64,000 nt of DNA from Roseibium aquae (GTDB lineage: Bacteria > Pseudomonadota > Alphaproteobacteria > Rhizobiales > Stappiaceae). The notes beneath the pieces are model-generated. The model saw nothing but the letters and a program-made list of their open reading frames with translations. It was not told where the DNA came from and made no database searches. This document shows, piece after piece, positions 17,999 to 27,712 of this stretch (positions within the stretch are counted from its first letter, which is position 1; each line of letters begins with the position of its first letter). Made by a program: the position numbers and the translations under genes. The stretch lies in NCBI RefSeq assembly GCF_008711285.1, contig NZ_VXDC01000009.1, forward strand, positions 62,001-126,000. The letters run 5' to 3'.

Positions 17999-18850
17999 CT
18001 ATATCCGGCTGACCGGTTTCCGGCTTGCCCGCCACAAAAGCCATTGCCGGCGCAATTTGGACACTTCGGCCAGTTCTTTGAGCGGATCGTGGTCCGGCAC
18101 CTCGAGCTTTTTCAGATAGGGCTCGACCAGCGCCAGCGGAAGATAGGCTGCCGCGATCCGCGGCGTAATTGCATCCAGATTCTCGCGAACCCGCTTCAGA
18201 TGGTGACGCACATGATCGCGCATCTCATAGAGAGCCGCCTTGAGCTCAGGGGTGGTCTGGCCCTGAAAAACGGTTTCGATCCGCACGCCATGGCGGGCCA
18301 GAAGATCAGAGGGCAGAAAGACCTGACGCCGCGACGCATGATAGGGAAGCGAGCGCATCAGGCCGGTCAAGGCGTAGGCAACACCGGCATGACCGGCCAC
18401 GGTGGCCGTACCGGGGTCTTTCCCACCATTGAGGATCATTCCCGCGATCTGGAAAATAGCGGACGTGGTCTCACCTGCATAGCCTTCAAGATCGTGGAGG
18501 CTCGGCATCGGATCATCATACAGGTCGAAAACACGCGCATCGATCAGGTCTTGAAACGCACCGACCGGTAACCGATACGTGGCAATCGTTCTTTGGAGCG
18601 CGGCCGCATTGGGATTGCCGGCAACTTCGCCGTGTTCCACACCGTTGAGTAAGTCCCGCCACCATTGAAGGCGAACCTCGCCTGGCAAAGGGTCGCTGAT
18701 CATCTGCCGGACCCGCGCAATCTCCGCATTGAACGCATAAAGGGCGAACAGACCCGGCCGGTGCGCCTTGTCGGCAAACAGAACGGACATGTACCGATTC
18801 CAGTCCTGTGTGCGCAGGCTTTCCGCAGCGTGATCGAAATCGCTAGTCAT
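17999..18850 (-). CDS. Squalene/phytoene synthase-like protein, NDUFAF6-type
   Basis: 283 aa with the all-alpha trans-isoprenyl synthase fold (FALYAFNAEIARVR, LQWWRDLLNGVE, YAGETTSAIFQIAG, VAYALTGLMRSLPYH). The Asp-rich substrate motifs of true squalene or phytoene synthases are replaced: the first is NAEIARVR and the second lacks its aspartates. The protein is therefore probably not an isoprenoid synthase. The mitochondrial homologue NDUFAF6 is a complex I assembly factor, and the next gene upstream is an NDUFAF3 homologue, which supports that role. The ATG at 18850 is used; a GTG 15 bases earlier is possible. Confidence 0.82.
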   Translation of the reverse strand: MTSDFDHAAESLRTQDWNRYMSVLFADKAHRPGLFALYAFNAEIARVRQMISDPLPGEVRLQWWRDLLNGVEHGEVAGNPNAAALQRTIATYRLPVGAFQDLIDARVFDLYDDPMPSLHDLEGYAGETTSAIFQIAGMILNGGKDPGTATVAGHAGVAYALTGLMRSLPYHASRRQVFLPSDLLARHGVRIETVFQGQTTPELKAALYEMRDHVRHHLKRVRENLDAITPRIAAAYLPLALVEPYLKKLEVPDHDPLKELAEVSKLRRQWLLWRASRKPVSRI

Positions 18851-18877
18851 CAGGACTGTTGTCACTCCGAAGAAGAC

Positions 18878-19255
18878 TTAATCAGCGGCAACAAGGGCCG
18901 CGGCCACGGCCCGGTCTTCGGACAACAGCACATTGAGCGTCCGGACGGCGGCTCCGGTCGACATCGAGTCCGCCATGATCCCGGCTTCCCGAAAGGCCGC
19001 CTTGAGATCAGCTGGAAGCGGCACGAGATCATTCCCGGTTCCCACCAGAAGGACCTCGATCTCTTCCTGTTCTTCGAAGACCTTTTCAAAGGCCTTCAGA
19101 TCAAGGTCTGCCGGCTTGTTTGGCGCCCAACCATAAATCCCGCTCGGAACACACAGGATAGAACCCCGGTGTGACATCTCGGCGAAGCGGAAACCGCCGT
19201 CGCCATAGCTGTCGATCGGCGCCCGTCCGGGGAAATGCGCCTCGCGTACCAACAT
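18878..19255 (-). CDS. Mth938/DUF498 domain protein, NDUFAF3-type
   Basis: 125 aa. A single Mth938 domain: IDSYGDGGFRFAEMSHRGS, then VLLVGTGNDLVPLP and AAVRTLNVLLSEDRAVAAAL. The eukaryotic relative NDUFAF3 assembles respiratory complex I. It starts 9 bases after secF and is followed by the NDUFAF6-like gene, an order consistent with a role in membrane insertion or assembly of complex I. The frame begins with TTG then ATG; I use the ATG at 19255. The function is inferred from homology and neighbours. Confidence 0.87.
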   Translation of the reverse strand: MLVREAHFPGRAPIDSYGDGGFRFAEMSHRGSILCVPSGIYGWAPNKPADLDLKAFEKVFEEQEEIEVLLVGTGNDLVPLPADLKAAFREAGIMADSMSTGAAVRTLNVLLSEDRAVAAALVAAD

Positions 19256-19264
19256 CAATCCGCC

Positions 19265-20218
19265 TCAGGCCTGAACGCCCTCTTTTGCTTCCGCTGCGCC
19301 TTCTTCTCCGTCCGGAGCCTTCCCGTCGCCGCGCAGATTGAGAAGGATCAAGATCGGCGACGCAATGAAAATCGACGAATAGGTTCCGATCAGGATCCCG
19401 AAAATCATCGCAAGCGTAAACGATTGGATGACTTCACCGCCGAAAGTGTAGAGTGACAGAAGCGCAAGAAGGGTTGTGACGGAGGTCAACACCGTTCGGG
19501 ACAAGGTTTCGTTAATCGAGCGGTCGAGCAGATCCGAAAGAGCCATCTTCTTGTATTTTCGCAAGTTCTCCCTGATCCGGTCATAGACAACCACGGTATC
19601 GTTGAGCGAGTAACCGATAATCGTGAGAACGGCCGCGATGGACGAAAGCGAGAAATCCAGTTGGAGGATCACGAACAGGCCGATCGTGATTACCACATCA
19701 TGAGCCGTCGTGATGATGGCGCCAACGGCGAAATGCCATTCGAACCGGAACCAGATATAAAACAGGATCGCCAGAAGCGACACGCCAACAGCTATGGTGC
19801 CCGCCTGGGCGAGTTCACTCGAAACCCGCGGCCCGATCACTTCGACCCGGCGGAACTCGTAGTTCTTGCCCTCGAACAGGGTTCGGACCTGTCCGACAAC
19901 GGCCTGCTGAGCCAATTCGCCGCCCGGCTGTTCCTCGACGCGGACGAGAACCTCGTCCTCTCCACCGAATTGCTGAACCTGAACATCGCCAAGATTCAGG
20001 GTTCCGAGGTCCGAGCGGATCTGAGCGATATCAGCCGGACCATCGGTCTTGAGTTCGATGATCGTGCCGCCCTTGAAGTCGATCCCGTAATTCAGGCCGA
20101 CTGTCACGAACAGCGCAATCGACGCCAGCACAAGGAGGATGGACGCAGGAAAGCTCACCTTCCGCAACCACATGAATTTGAGATGCGTGTTGTCCGGCAC
20201 CAAACGGAGCAAGGCCAT
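19265..20218 (-). CDS. secF: Protein translocase subunit SecF
   Basis: 317 aa inner-membrane protein that with SecD uses proton motive force to pull proteins across SecYEG. Features: first membrane helix then GLNYGIDFKGGTIIELKT, a short periplasmic P1-like domain, then five helices with FRFEWHFAVGAIITTAHDV and IGYSLNDTVVVYDRIRENL. It follows secD by 15 bases. The C-terminal tail is acidic (APDGEEGAAEAKEG). Its position ahead of the NDUFAF3-like gene suggests one operon yajC-secD-secF and downstream genes. Confidence 0.98.
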   Translation of the reverse strand: MALLRLVPDNTHLKFMWLRKVSFPASILLVLASIALFVTVGLNYGIDFKGGTIIELKTDGPADIAQIRSDLGTLNLGDVQVQQFGGEDEVLVRVEEQPGGELAQQAVVGQVRTLFEGKNYEFRRVEVIGPRVSSELAQAGTIAVGVSLLAILFYIWFRFEWHFAVGAIITTAHDVVITIGLFVILQLDFSLSSIAAVLTIIGYSLNDTVVVYDRIRENLRKYKKMALSDLLDRSINETLSRTVLTSVTTLLALLSLYTFGGEVIQSFTLAMIFGILIGTYSSIFIASPILILLNLRGDGKAPDGEEGAAEAKEGVQA

Positions 20219-20233
20219 GATCTGTCTCCCGGA

Positions 20234-21844
20234 CTAAATCGGCAATTGAGAGGGCCGCCGCCAGCGGACCCACGTGGCCACCAGCAGGCGGCTGAAGGTG
20301 AAAGCGCAGAACACCGTCGTGAAGATCCCGATCGCCAGTGTGACGGCAAACCCCCGGACCGGGCCGGAGCCAAGCTGGAACAGGATCAGCGCGGCGATCA
20401 ACGTCGTGATGTTCGCATCAAGGATGGTCCCAAGCGCGCGTTTGTAGCCCGCGTCGATCGCGGAAATCGCGGATCTACCGGCCCGCGCCTCCTCCCGGAT
20501 ACGTTCGAAGATCAGAACGTTGGCATCAACCGCCATCCCGATGGTCAGGACGATCCCGGCGATCCCCGGCAAGGTCAACGTGGCTTGCAGGAAGGTCAGC
20601 GCGCCGAAAATGAGAACGATATTCGATGCCAGCGCCAAATCCGCGATAATGCCGAAACGCCCGTAGGCCAGGATCATGAAGATGATCACAGCGGCACCGG
20701 CAATGATCGATGCGATCCGGCCTGCATCGACGGAATCCTGCCCAAGTCCGGGCCCGATGGACCGTTCTTCGATCACGGTGAGCTTGGCGGGCAGTGCCCC
20801 GGCGCGCAACAGAACGGCCAGATCGTTCGCTCCGTCCACGGTGAAGCTGCCGGAAATCTGGCCCGATCCCCCGGTGATCGGCTCACGGATAACCGGGGCT
20901 GAAATCACCTCATCATCCAGAACGATCGCAAACGGACGGCCGACATTCTGTTGCGTGATGTTGGAAAACTTCCGCGCGCCGGAAGTGTTGAACCGGAAGT
21001 TGACCACCGGTTCGTTCGTCCGTTGATCGAAACTGACCTGGGCATCGACCAGATCTTCTCCGCTCAGAAGCGGGGATTCCTCGAGAAGATACGGAATGGG
21101 TGGGTCGTCCATCGACATGACGACCATCGTGCCCACGGGCGGGCGAACCTGAAGCGCCTGATCGCCCGACATGGAATTGTCGACCATATGAAAGGTCAGC
21201 TGCGCCGTTTGCCCCACCAGGGCCTTCAGGCGCTCGGGATCGTCTTCGCCAGGCGCCTCGACAAGAATGCGGTCCGTGCCCTGACGCTGAATGTTCGGTT
21301 CGGTGGTGCCGAGTTCGTCGACACGCCGGCGGATCACCTCGATCGACTGTTGAACGATCGATTGCAAACGGTTGTCGAGACCATCTTCGGTGTAGGTGAA
21401 GCGTATCAACCCGTCATTGCCGACAGTCAGCTCGAACTCGTCGACCGGCTGACCGCCGAACAGGGAAGACACGAGGGGATTGCGCAGTTCGTCGAGCCGT
21501 TCGGCTGCTTCTTCCAGCCGGCTCAGATCCCGGATGCGAACTTGTGCAGCATCGCCTTGAACGCCCAGCCCGGTATAGCCGATCCTCGGATCTTCCCTAA
21601 GCAGCGTCCGGATGTCTCCGACAAGGCTGGACAGCCGTTTCTGAACGTAATCCTGCTGATCCACCTCATAAAGGAGATACGCGCCCCCCTGAAGATCGAG
21701 GCCCAGAACCATCTGGTTTTTCGGCAGAAAGTCCGGCCAGCTCTCAAGGGTCTGCTTGGACAGGAAATTGGGAAGCGTTGCGAGAAAACCGGCGGTGATC
21801 ACCACCACAATCAGGGCGATCTTCCAGCGGGCGAAATAGAGCAT
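20234..21844 (-). CDS. secD: Protein translocase subunit SecD
   Basis: 536 aa. After the first membrane helix come the family motifs MVLGLDLQGGAYLLYEVD, a long periplasmic P1 domain of about 250 residues, QNVGRPFAIVLDDEVISAP, then the multi-helix C-terminal half with GIAGIVLTIGMAVDANVLIF and RIREEARAG. It works with SecF and YajC late in Sec-dependent export. It lies 90 bases downstream of yajC. Confidence 0.98.
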   Translation of the reverse strand: MLYFARWKIALIVVVITAGFLATLPNFLSKQTLESWPDFLPKNQMVLGLDLQGGAYLLYEVDQQDYVQKRLSSLVGDIRTLLREDPRIGYTGLGVQGDAAQVRIRDLSRLEEAAERLDELRNPLVSSLFGGQPVDEFELTVGNDGLIRFTYTEDGLDNRLQSIVQQSIEVIRRRVDELGTTEPNIQRQGTDRILVEAPGEDDPERLKALVGQTAQLTFHMVDNSMSGDQALQVRPPVGTMVVMSMDDPPIPYLLEESPLLSGEDLVDAQVSFDQRTNEPVVNFRFNTSGARKFSNITQQNVGRPFAIVLDDEVISAPVIREPITGGSGQISGSFTVDGANDLAVLLRAGALPAKLTVIEERSIGPGLGQDSVDAGRIASIIAGAAVIIFMILAYGRFGIIADLALASNIVLIFGALTFLQATLTLPGIAGIVLTIGMAVDANVLIFERIREEARAGRSAISAIDAGYKRALGTILDANITTLIAALILFQLGSGPVRGFAVTLAIGIFTTVFCAFTFSRLLVATWVRWRRPSQLPI

Positions 21845-21934
21845 GACATCAAGCCTGTGATGGAGTTCGGGCCGGCTGTGAGACCGGCCCGCCGCATTTC
21901 ATTTCCGGATCGGATCCGGCCGGAAAGGACAGCG

Positions 21935-22270
21935 TTAGGAGTTGTCCTTCACCGGCTCCGACTTGGCGCGCACTTCCTGTACCATGTTGCGGACAAGACG
22001 AACCTTGACACCCTCGGCAAGCTCGACATGCAGCTCGCCATCGTCGACGACTTTCGACACCTTGCCGATCAGGCCGCCCGACGTGACCACCGTGTCACCA
22101 CGGCGCAGGTTAGACACCATTTCCTGATGTTGTTTCATCCGTTGCCGCTGGGGCCGGATGATCAGGAACCACATGATGGCGAAAATCGCGACAAATGGCA
22201 GGAGCGACAACAGGAAATCGGAACCGGAAGCCGGACCGGCGGCCTGCGCGTAGGCGGGCGTAATGAGCAT
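21935..22270 (-). CDS. yajC: Sec translocon accessory protein YajC
   Basis: 111 aa with one membrane helix (LLSLLPFVAIFAIMWFLII) followed by the conserved RPQRQRMKQHQEMVSNLRRGDTVVT-type stretch and the SGGLIGKV motif. It accompanies SecDF. First gene of the yajC-secD-secF run; it diverges from a DUF815 ATPase gene, with 236 bases between. Confidence 0.97.
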   Translation of the reverse strand: MLITPAYAQAAGPASGSDFLLSLLPFVAIFAIMWFLIIRPQRQRMKQHQEMVSNLRRGDTVVTSGGLIGKVSKVVDDGELHVELAEGVKVRLVRNMVQEVRAKSEPVKDNS

Positions 22271-22506
22271 TCAAGTCTCCCTAACGTCCAAAGATCCGTC
22301 TGCGCGAGAGCAGTCCAGACGGCTGGAGGATTTTCAGTGGCGCGGACTATAACCACGGTTGTTGCGTTTTCAAGGCATACCGGCATCAACCAGCGTACCG
22401 GAACGCCCCGAAACGGCTTTTCCGCGCCTTTCACACCGTGCTAACCGTTCGAGCCGGCGAAGATGGTCCTCAAATGGGGCAAATTGACAGGGGATACAAG
22501 GCACAA

Positions 22507-23376
22507 ATGACCGACCCGGACACACTTTCGGCTCTCAATGCCAAACTCGATTCTCTGTTGTCCCTCTTAGAACGGGCCGTCCCGCCTGTCCCGAAGGTGC
22601 CCGATTTCACGGCCGCAGACGCCTTCGTCTGGTGGCCAAACCCGGGCGAGCTTCATCCGGTGGCGCGGGTCAACCGCGTGGATTTGGCACTCTTGTGTGC
22701 CGTGACCCGCCTCAAGGAGATCCTTCTGGACAACACGCGGCGCTTTGCCAAAGGCCTCCCCGCAAACAACGCTTTGCTCTGGGGTGCAAGGGGAATGGGC
22801 AAGAGTTCGCTGGTCAAGGCCGTTCATGCGGCAGTGAATGCCAGCTTGGACAGCCCAACCTTGAAGCTGGTGGAAATCCACCGCGAGGACATCGACACCC
22901 TGCCCGCCCTGATGATGCAGATCCGCGATGCCGAAGCCCGTTTCATCATCTTCTGCGACGACCTGTCCTTCGACCACGACGACACGTCCTACAAGTCGCT
23001 CAAGGCGGTGCTGGAAGGCGGGATCGAGGGACGGCCGGACAATGTGATCTTCTACGCCACCTCGAACCGGCGGCATCTACTGCCCCGTGACATGATCGAA
23101 AACGAACGATCGACCGCGATCAATCCGGCGGAAGCTGTGGAAGAAAAAGTGTCTTTGTCCGACCGGTTCGGATTGTGGCTCGGTTTCCACAAATGCAGCC
23201 AGGACGACTATCTCGAAATGGTCCGCGCGTATGCCGATCACTATGCCCTGATCATCGAACCGGCCCGCCTGCGCGCCGAAGCGCTGGAATGGGCCACAAC
23301 CAGGGGAAGCCGCTCGGGCCGTGTCGCGTTTCAGTTCATCCAGGATCTCGCCGGCCGCCTAGAGAAAACGCTTTGA
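22507..23376 (+). CDS. DUF815 family AAA+ ATPase
   Basis: 289 aa. Walker A is WGARGMGKSSLVKA and Walker B FIIFCDDLSF; the sensor region is ATSNRRHLLPRDM. C-terminal residues SLSDRFGLWLGFHKCSQDDYL are typical of DUF815. The family is widespread in bacteria without a firmly known role. An ATG at 22507 with AAGG upstream is chosen; 22474 (ATG) and 22438 (GTG) are in frame too. It ends 3 bases before the end of nlpD on the opposite strand, so the two transcripts converge with no spacer. Confidence 0.9.
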   Translation: MTDPDTLSALNAKLDSLLSLLERAVPPVPKVPDFTAADAFVWWPNPGELHPVARVNRVDLALLCAVTRLKEILLDNTRRFAKGLPANNALLWGARGMGKSSLVKAVHAAVNASLDSPTLKLVEIHREDIDTLPALMMQIRDAEARFIIFCDDLSFDHDDTSYKSLKAVLEGGIEGRPDNVIFYATSNRRHLLPRDMIENERSTAINPAEAVEEKVSLSDRFGLWLGFHKCSQDDYLEMVRAYADHYALIIEPARLRAEALEWATTRGSRSGRVAFQFIQDLAGRLEKTL

Positions 23377-23379
23377 GCC

Positions 23380-24807
23380 CTATCCCCTGGGGAGGTACTT
23401 CAGGGGATCGACCGGCTTGTTGCCGCGGCGGAGCTCGAAATGCACCTGTGGCGTGGTGACCGAACCGGTTGCGCCCGCCAGGCCGACCACATCTCCGCGC
23501 CGGACCGTATCGCCCCGTTTGACTTTCAGCTCACTATTGTGCGCATAGGCGCTGACCCAGCCATCGTCATGGCGCAAGAGAACCAGATTACCGTAGCCCT
23601 GCAGTTCATTGCCTGAGTAGATGACTGTACCGGGAGCCGCGGCGAGCACCGGCGTTCCTTCCGGAACGGCCAGGTTGATGCCTTCATTATGTCCACCACC
23701 CGGCTTGGCGCCGAACTCGGAAATGATGCGCCCACGCACTGGCCAGCGAAACTGCGTCGCACTGGCCGATACTTCTTCCGGCTGCACGGCTGCCACGACC
23801 TGCGGGGTTTGCTCGGGCATGCTGGATCCTGCCGGATTCGGCGTTGCCGACGGGCCGGAAGCCGGAGCCGGCTGGGACGTGGAGACCGTCCGGACCGGCT
23901 GGCGATCTGGGATCGGCGGGCTCGCCGGGCTGGAGATCGATGCTGTGGTTTGAGGCATCTGCCCCGAAGCGGACGGCAACGTCACCGGCTTGGTTCGCGG
24001 CGCGGCACTGACGCGGATGGGCTCCGGCGATGAGGCCGCGACTTGCCCGGCGGAGATCTCCGCAAAACTGGGCTGCCGTGCTGGCTTGCGCTGCGGCACG
24101 CCGCTTTGGGACGTTGCCGCAATGGACCCGGTCGACTGCGGCACCGGTCCAGAAGCTGCAGGCAGGGCGACCGGCTGCGCGGCGGAAACACTTTGCCGCG
24201 CCGGGGTGTCCTGGGCGCCGTAGACATATGTCGGGATGATGATGGATTGGCCGGGCTGAAGCGGCGCATTGTCCGGAAGGCCGTTGACACGGGCGACAGC
24301 CTGCGCCGGCACACCGTAGCGGCGCGCGATCTTGTCGACGCTGTCGCCGGACCTGGCAGCGATGCGCGTCCCGCCAGTGGAGGTCCACCCCTTCCAGGAC
24401 ACGGGCTGCGCGGCACCGGCCGGGACCACCGGCGCGGACACTACCGCTGCCGGCGCCGCAAGGACGGCACCGGGCTGGGGCACGCCTTGCATGGCTGGAA
24501 GGGGCTGACTTTGAATGGTGCGCTGCGGCGCGGGGGTGCGGATTGAGCCGGTCGAAACAGGGGCTGATGACGCCGGGGGCAAACCGGCGACCGTCCCGCC
24601 GGTTCCATTGACGATATCATCGTAACTTGGCTGACTTGCCTCACCGCCCAAAATCGCGCGCTGATTGCCGGTGCCGCCCGTGTAGATCGGCGCCTCTCCG
24701 AACCGTTCCACAGCATTGCTGCAGCCGGCGAGAACGCCGCCAATCAGTGTCACCAGAGCGACTTTGGTCATCAAGTCGCTGCGGAGGGTACGCATCCGCT
24801 TATCCAT
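23380..24807 (-). CDS. nlpD: NlpD-like lipoprotein with LysM and degenerate LytM (M23) domain
   Basis: 475 aa. The lipoprotein signal ends in GGVLAGC. A long Pro/Ser/Gln-rich stretch follows, with a LysM near residue 155-195 (IAARSGDSVDKIARRYGVPA... to LQPGQSIIIPT). The C-terminal M23 domain lacks two zinc ligands: the HxxGxD motif reads HNEGINLA (Asp replaced by Asn) and the HxH motif reads QVHFELR (first His replaced by Gln). NlpD of E. coli is likewise inactive and activates amidases. The order surE-pcm-nlpD is the classical one. The ATG at 24807 is preferred over an upstream TTG. Confidence 0.88.
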   Translation of the reverse strand: MDKRMRTLRSDLMTKVALVTLIGGVLAGCSNAVERFGEAPIYTGGTGNQRAILGGEASQPSYDDIVNGTGGTVAGLPPASSAPVSTGSIRTPAPQRTIQSQPLPAMQGVPQPGAVLAAPAAVVSAPVVPAGAAQPVSWKGWTSTGGTRIAARSGDSVDKIARRYGVPAQAVARVNGLPDNAPLQPGQSIIIPTYVYGAQDTPARQSVSAAQPVALPAASGPVPQSTGSIAATSQSGVPQRKPARQPSFAEISAGQVAASSPEPIRVSAAPRTKPVTLPSASGQMPQTTASISSPASPPIPDRQPVRTVSTSQPAPASGPSATPNPAGSSMPEQTPQVVAAVQPEEVSASATQFRWPVRGRIISEFGAKPGGGHNEGINLAVPEGTPVLAAAPGTVIYSGNELQGYGNLVLLRHDDGWVSAYAHNSELKVKRGDTVRRGDVVGLAGATGSVTTPQVHFELRRGNKPVDPLKYLPRG

Positions 24808-24905
24808 AGCCCTACTCAAACCGAACTAGAAATGGCCGTTATGGTTAAGAGTAGACAGCAGTAAGGTTTATAAAACCTGAAGAAATCCGCTAAAAGGATC
24901 GGGAG

Positions 24906-25595
24906 TTAGAGGCTCTGCGCCCGGCCGGGAGACATCGAAACCAACCGGACCCGGTCAATTTGCTTCTCCACGCGGTTCCCGGTCTCAAACGAGATCCTGG
25001 TCAGCACCTGGGCCTGGCGGGCCGGGCCGATGGGGGCAATCAGGACACCGTCCGGTGTCAGCTGGTTGATCAGGGTTTCAGGCACCGCATCAACAGCGCC
25101 GGTCAGGATGATACGGTCGAATGGAGCTTTCGACTTAAGTCCGGTAAATCCGTCCGCGCAGTGGACCTCCACTTTGGTCATCTTCAAGGCCGCCAGGCGT
25201 TGACGGGCCAGATCCGCCAGAGTTCTGTACCTGTCAATGGTATCGACACGCGCAGCCAAATGCCCAAGAATGGCGGCCTGATAGCCGGATCCGGTGCCAA
25301 TCTCCAACACCGAATGGCTGGATGACACGGACAGCGCCTGCAGCACCGCGGCGACAAAGGACGGCGCCGACACCACCTGCCCGCATTCGATCGGCAACGG
25401 CGAATCCTCGTAGGCCAGATCATGATGGCGGGCGGACAGGAACAAGCGGCGCGGCACGCGCTCAATCGCGGACAACAGCTCGCGAGAACCAATTCCCCGG
25501 CGCCGTAGTCCCAGAACCAGTGCCGCCCTCGCCTCCGCCTCGTCGGGCAGGACCTGAGAACCATCTGACTGTGGATCGGATACGCGAATGGCCAT
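24906..25595 (-). CDS. pcm: Protein-L-isoaspartate O-methyltransferase
   Basis: 229 aa. It methylates isoaspartyl residues in damaged proteins using S-adenosylmethionine. The SAM-binding motif I is VLEIGTGSGYQAAIL, preceded by ECGQVVSAPSFVAAVLQAL (the QTIS region of the family, altered here to QVVSAP) and followed by VEVHCADGFTG and FDRIILTGAVDAVPE. It begins 16 bases after surE in the same direction and precedes nlpD by 98 bases. Confidence 0.93.
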   Translation of the reverse strand: MAIRVSDPQSDGSQVLPDEAEARAALVLGLRRRGIGSRELLSAIERVPRRLFLSARHHDLAYEDSPLPIECGQVVSAPSFVAAVLQALSVSSSHSVLEIGTGSGYQAAILGHLAARVDTIDRYRTLADLARQRLAALKMTKVEVHCADGFTGLKSKAPFDRIILTGAVDAVPETLINQLTPDGVLIAPIGPARQAQVLTRISFETGNRVEKQIDRVRLVSMSPGRAQSL

Positions 25596-25611
25596 GCGCC
25601 GCCTTTGGCTG

Positions 25612-26370
25612 TCAGGTCAGACCGATTGTCAGGTCCGACACCATATCATGCGCGGTCAAGTCGATGCGGAGCGGCGTGACCGAAACGTAGCCGTCCCGAA
25701 CTGCATGAAGATCGGAATTGCCGCGAATGGATTCTCCCCTGTCGCGGAAGCCGAGCCAGTAGTATGGAAATCCGCGCCGGTCCTCCCGCTCGTCGATCAC
25801 AAGGCCGCTTTGTTCATGATGCCCTTGCACGGTCACCCGCACGCCCTTGACCGCGTCGGGGCGGACGGCCGGAAAATTGACATTCAGAAGCGTGTAGCGC
25901 GGCATGTCGAAGGCCATCAGCTTCCTGAACAAGGCTGGCGCGTGCGCCTCCGCCGTTTCATAGGGGGGCTCGGTCTTCGTGTTCCAATCATAGGCCTGGG
26001 ACACGGCGATGGAGCGGATGCCAAGAATGGCACCTTCCATCGCACCGGCCACCGTGCCGGAATAGGTGACATCCTCGGCCAGATTCTGGCCCCGGTTGAT
26101 GCCGGACAGCACCAGATCCGGCATGTCGGGCAGAACCTTGCGCACCCCCATGATCACGCAGTCGGTCGGCGTTCCCTTCAGTGCGAAGCGGCGTTCCGAG
26201 ATCTGCCGCAACCGCAACGGGTCGCTGAGTGTCAGCGAATGAGCTACACCGCTCTGGTCGGTTTCCGGAGCGATGGTCCACACGTCGCCGGACAACTGGG
26301 CGGCGATCCGTTCCAGCGCGTCGAGACCCGGGGCGTTGATGCCGTCGTCATTGGTGATGAGAATCCGCAT
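25612..26370 (-). CDS. surE: 5'/3'-nucleotidase SurE
   Basis: 252 aa metal-dependent phosphatase acting on nucleoside monophosphates, linked to stress survival. The N-terminal metal site is [14 protein letters not shown]; further motifs are [25 protein letters not shown] and [20 protein letters not shown]. Its ATG directly abuts the serS stop (TAAATG), so it is likely translated from the serS message. First of the surE-pcm-nlpD run. Confidence 0.97.
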   Translation of the reverse strand: MRILITNDDGINAPGLDALERIAAQLSGDVWTIAPETDQSGVAHSLTLSDPLRLRQISERRFALKGTPTDCVIMGVRKVLPDMPDLVLSGINRGQNLAEDVTYSGTVAGAMEGAILGIRSIAVSQAYDWNTKTEPPYETAEAHAPALFRKLMAFDMPRYTLLNVNFPAVRPDAVKGVRVTVQGHHEQSGLVIDEREDRRGFPYYWLGFRDRGESIRGNSDLHAVRDGYVSVTPLRIDLTAHDMVSDLTIGLT

Positions 26371-27648
26371 TTAGCCAATTGTCTCCAGTCCGTTCATGTA
26401 AGGGCGCAAAACCTCCGGAACCGTCACAGTTCCATCTGCGTTCTGGTAGGTCTCCAAAACGGCAATGAGCGTGCGGCCTACGGCCAGACCCGAGCCGTTC
26501 AGGGTGTGCACGGGCACCGTCTGTTTCGCATCCGCGGGCCGGTAGCGGGCATTCATGCGCCGGGCCTGAAAATCTCCGCAAACGGAGCAGGAGGAGATTT
26601 CGCGGTAGCTGCCCTGCCCGGGCAGCCAGACCTCGATGTCGTAGGTCTTGCGCGCGCCAAATCCCATATCGCCGGTGCAAAGGGTCATGACTCGATAGTG
26701 AAGCCCCAGCTTCTTCAACACGTTTTCCGCGCAGTCCAGCATGCGCTCCAGTTCGTTCAGCGACTCTTGCGGGGTGGTGACCGACACCATTTCACATTTC
26801 TCGAACTGGTGCTGACGCAGCATGCCACGGGTGTCACGGCCGGCCGACCCCGCTTCGGACCGGAAGCAATAGGTCAGCGCGGCCACGCGAAGCGGCAAAT
26901 CGGTTTCGGCCAGGATCTGACCGGCGACCAGATTGGTCAGCGGCACTTCGGCCGTTGGGATCAGATAATGGTCTCCCGCCTTGAAGAGGTCTTCCTCGAA
27001 CTTCGGCAGTTGGCCCGTTCCGAACAGTGGCTTGTCGTGCACCAGGAGAGGCGGCGACACTTCGGTATAGCCGTGTTCCTGTGTGTGGAGATCAATCATG
27101 AACTGGCCAAGCGCGCGTTCAAGACGCGCGATTTGGCCCTTCAGCACAACAAACCGGGCTCCGGACAACTCGGCGGCCGTTGAAAAATCCATACCGCCAA
27201 GGGCCTCGCCGAGGTCGAAGTGTTCCTTGGGCGCATGATTGAATGTAAAGACCGGTTTTTGGCCATGTTCGCGGTAAAGCACGTTGCCGGATTCATCAGG
27301 GCCGACCGGCACGTCGTCATGCGGCAAGTTGGGGATAACCGCCATCGCCGCCTCAAGCGCGGCAATCAGCTTGCGCTCCTCCTCCTCGCCCGACTGAACG
27401 AAGGCCTTGATATCGGCCACCTCCTTCATGAGCGACTGGGCTTTATCCTCGTCGCCGGCGGCCTTGGCCTTACCGATTTCCCTGGAGGCGGAGTTGCGGC
27501 GTTCCTGGGCTTCCTGAAGCTTGGTGATATGCGCGCGACGGGCGTCGTCAAGCGCGATCAGCTTGGCCGAACACGCTTCGTAGCCACGTTTGGCCAAGGC
27601 CCGGTCGAAGGCGTCGCTGTTTTCCCTGATCCACTTGATATCGAACAT
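26371..27648 (-). CDS. serS: Serine--tRNA ligase
   Basis: 425 aa class II synthetase that charges tRNA-Ser and tRNA-Sec. An N-terminal coiled-coil arm ([20 protein letters not shown]) precedes the catalytic core with PTAEVPLTN (motif region), [20 protein letters not shown] (motif 2) and [19 protein letters not shown] (motif 3). It lies 64 bases downstream of tatC and abuts surE. Confidence 0.98.
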   Translation of the reverse strand: MFDIKWIRENSDAFDRALAKRGYEACSAKLIALDDARRAHITKLQEAQERRNSASREIGKAKAAGDEDKAQSLMKEVADIKAFVQSGEEEERKLIAALEAAMAVIPNLPHDDVPVGPDESGNVLYREHGQKPVFTFNHAPKEHFDLGEALGGMDFSTAAELSGARFVVLKGQIARLERALGQFMIDLHTQEHGYTEVSPPLLVHDKPLFGTGQLPKFEEDLFKAGDHYLIPTAEVPLTNLVAGQILAETDLPLRVAALTYCFRSEAGSAGRDTRGMLRQHQFEKCEMVSVTTPQESLNELERMLDCAENVLKKLGLHYRVMTLCTGDMGFGARKTYDIEVWLPGQGSYREISSCSVCGDFQARRMNARYRPADAKQTVPVHTLNGSGLAVGRTLIAVLETYQNADGTVTVPEVLRPYMNGLETIG

Positions 27649-27712
27649 ACTGTATCCCGGTACGGCGCTAGAGGGTTACGACCCGCCGAGCCAGGACCAG
27701 GTGCAGAAGGGA

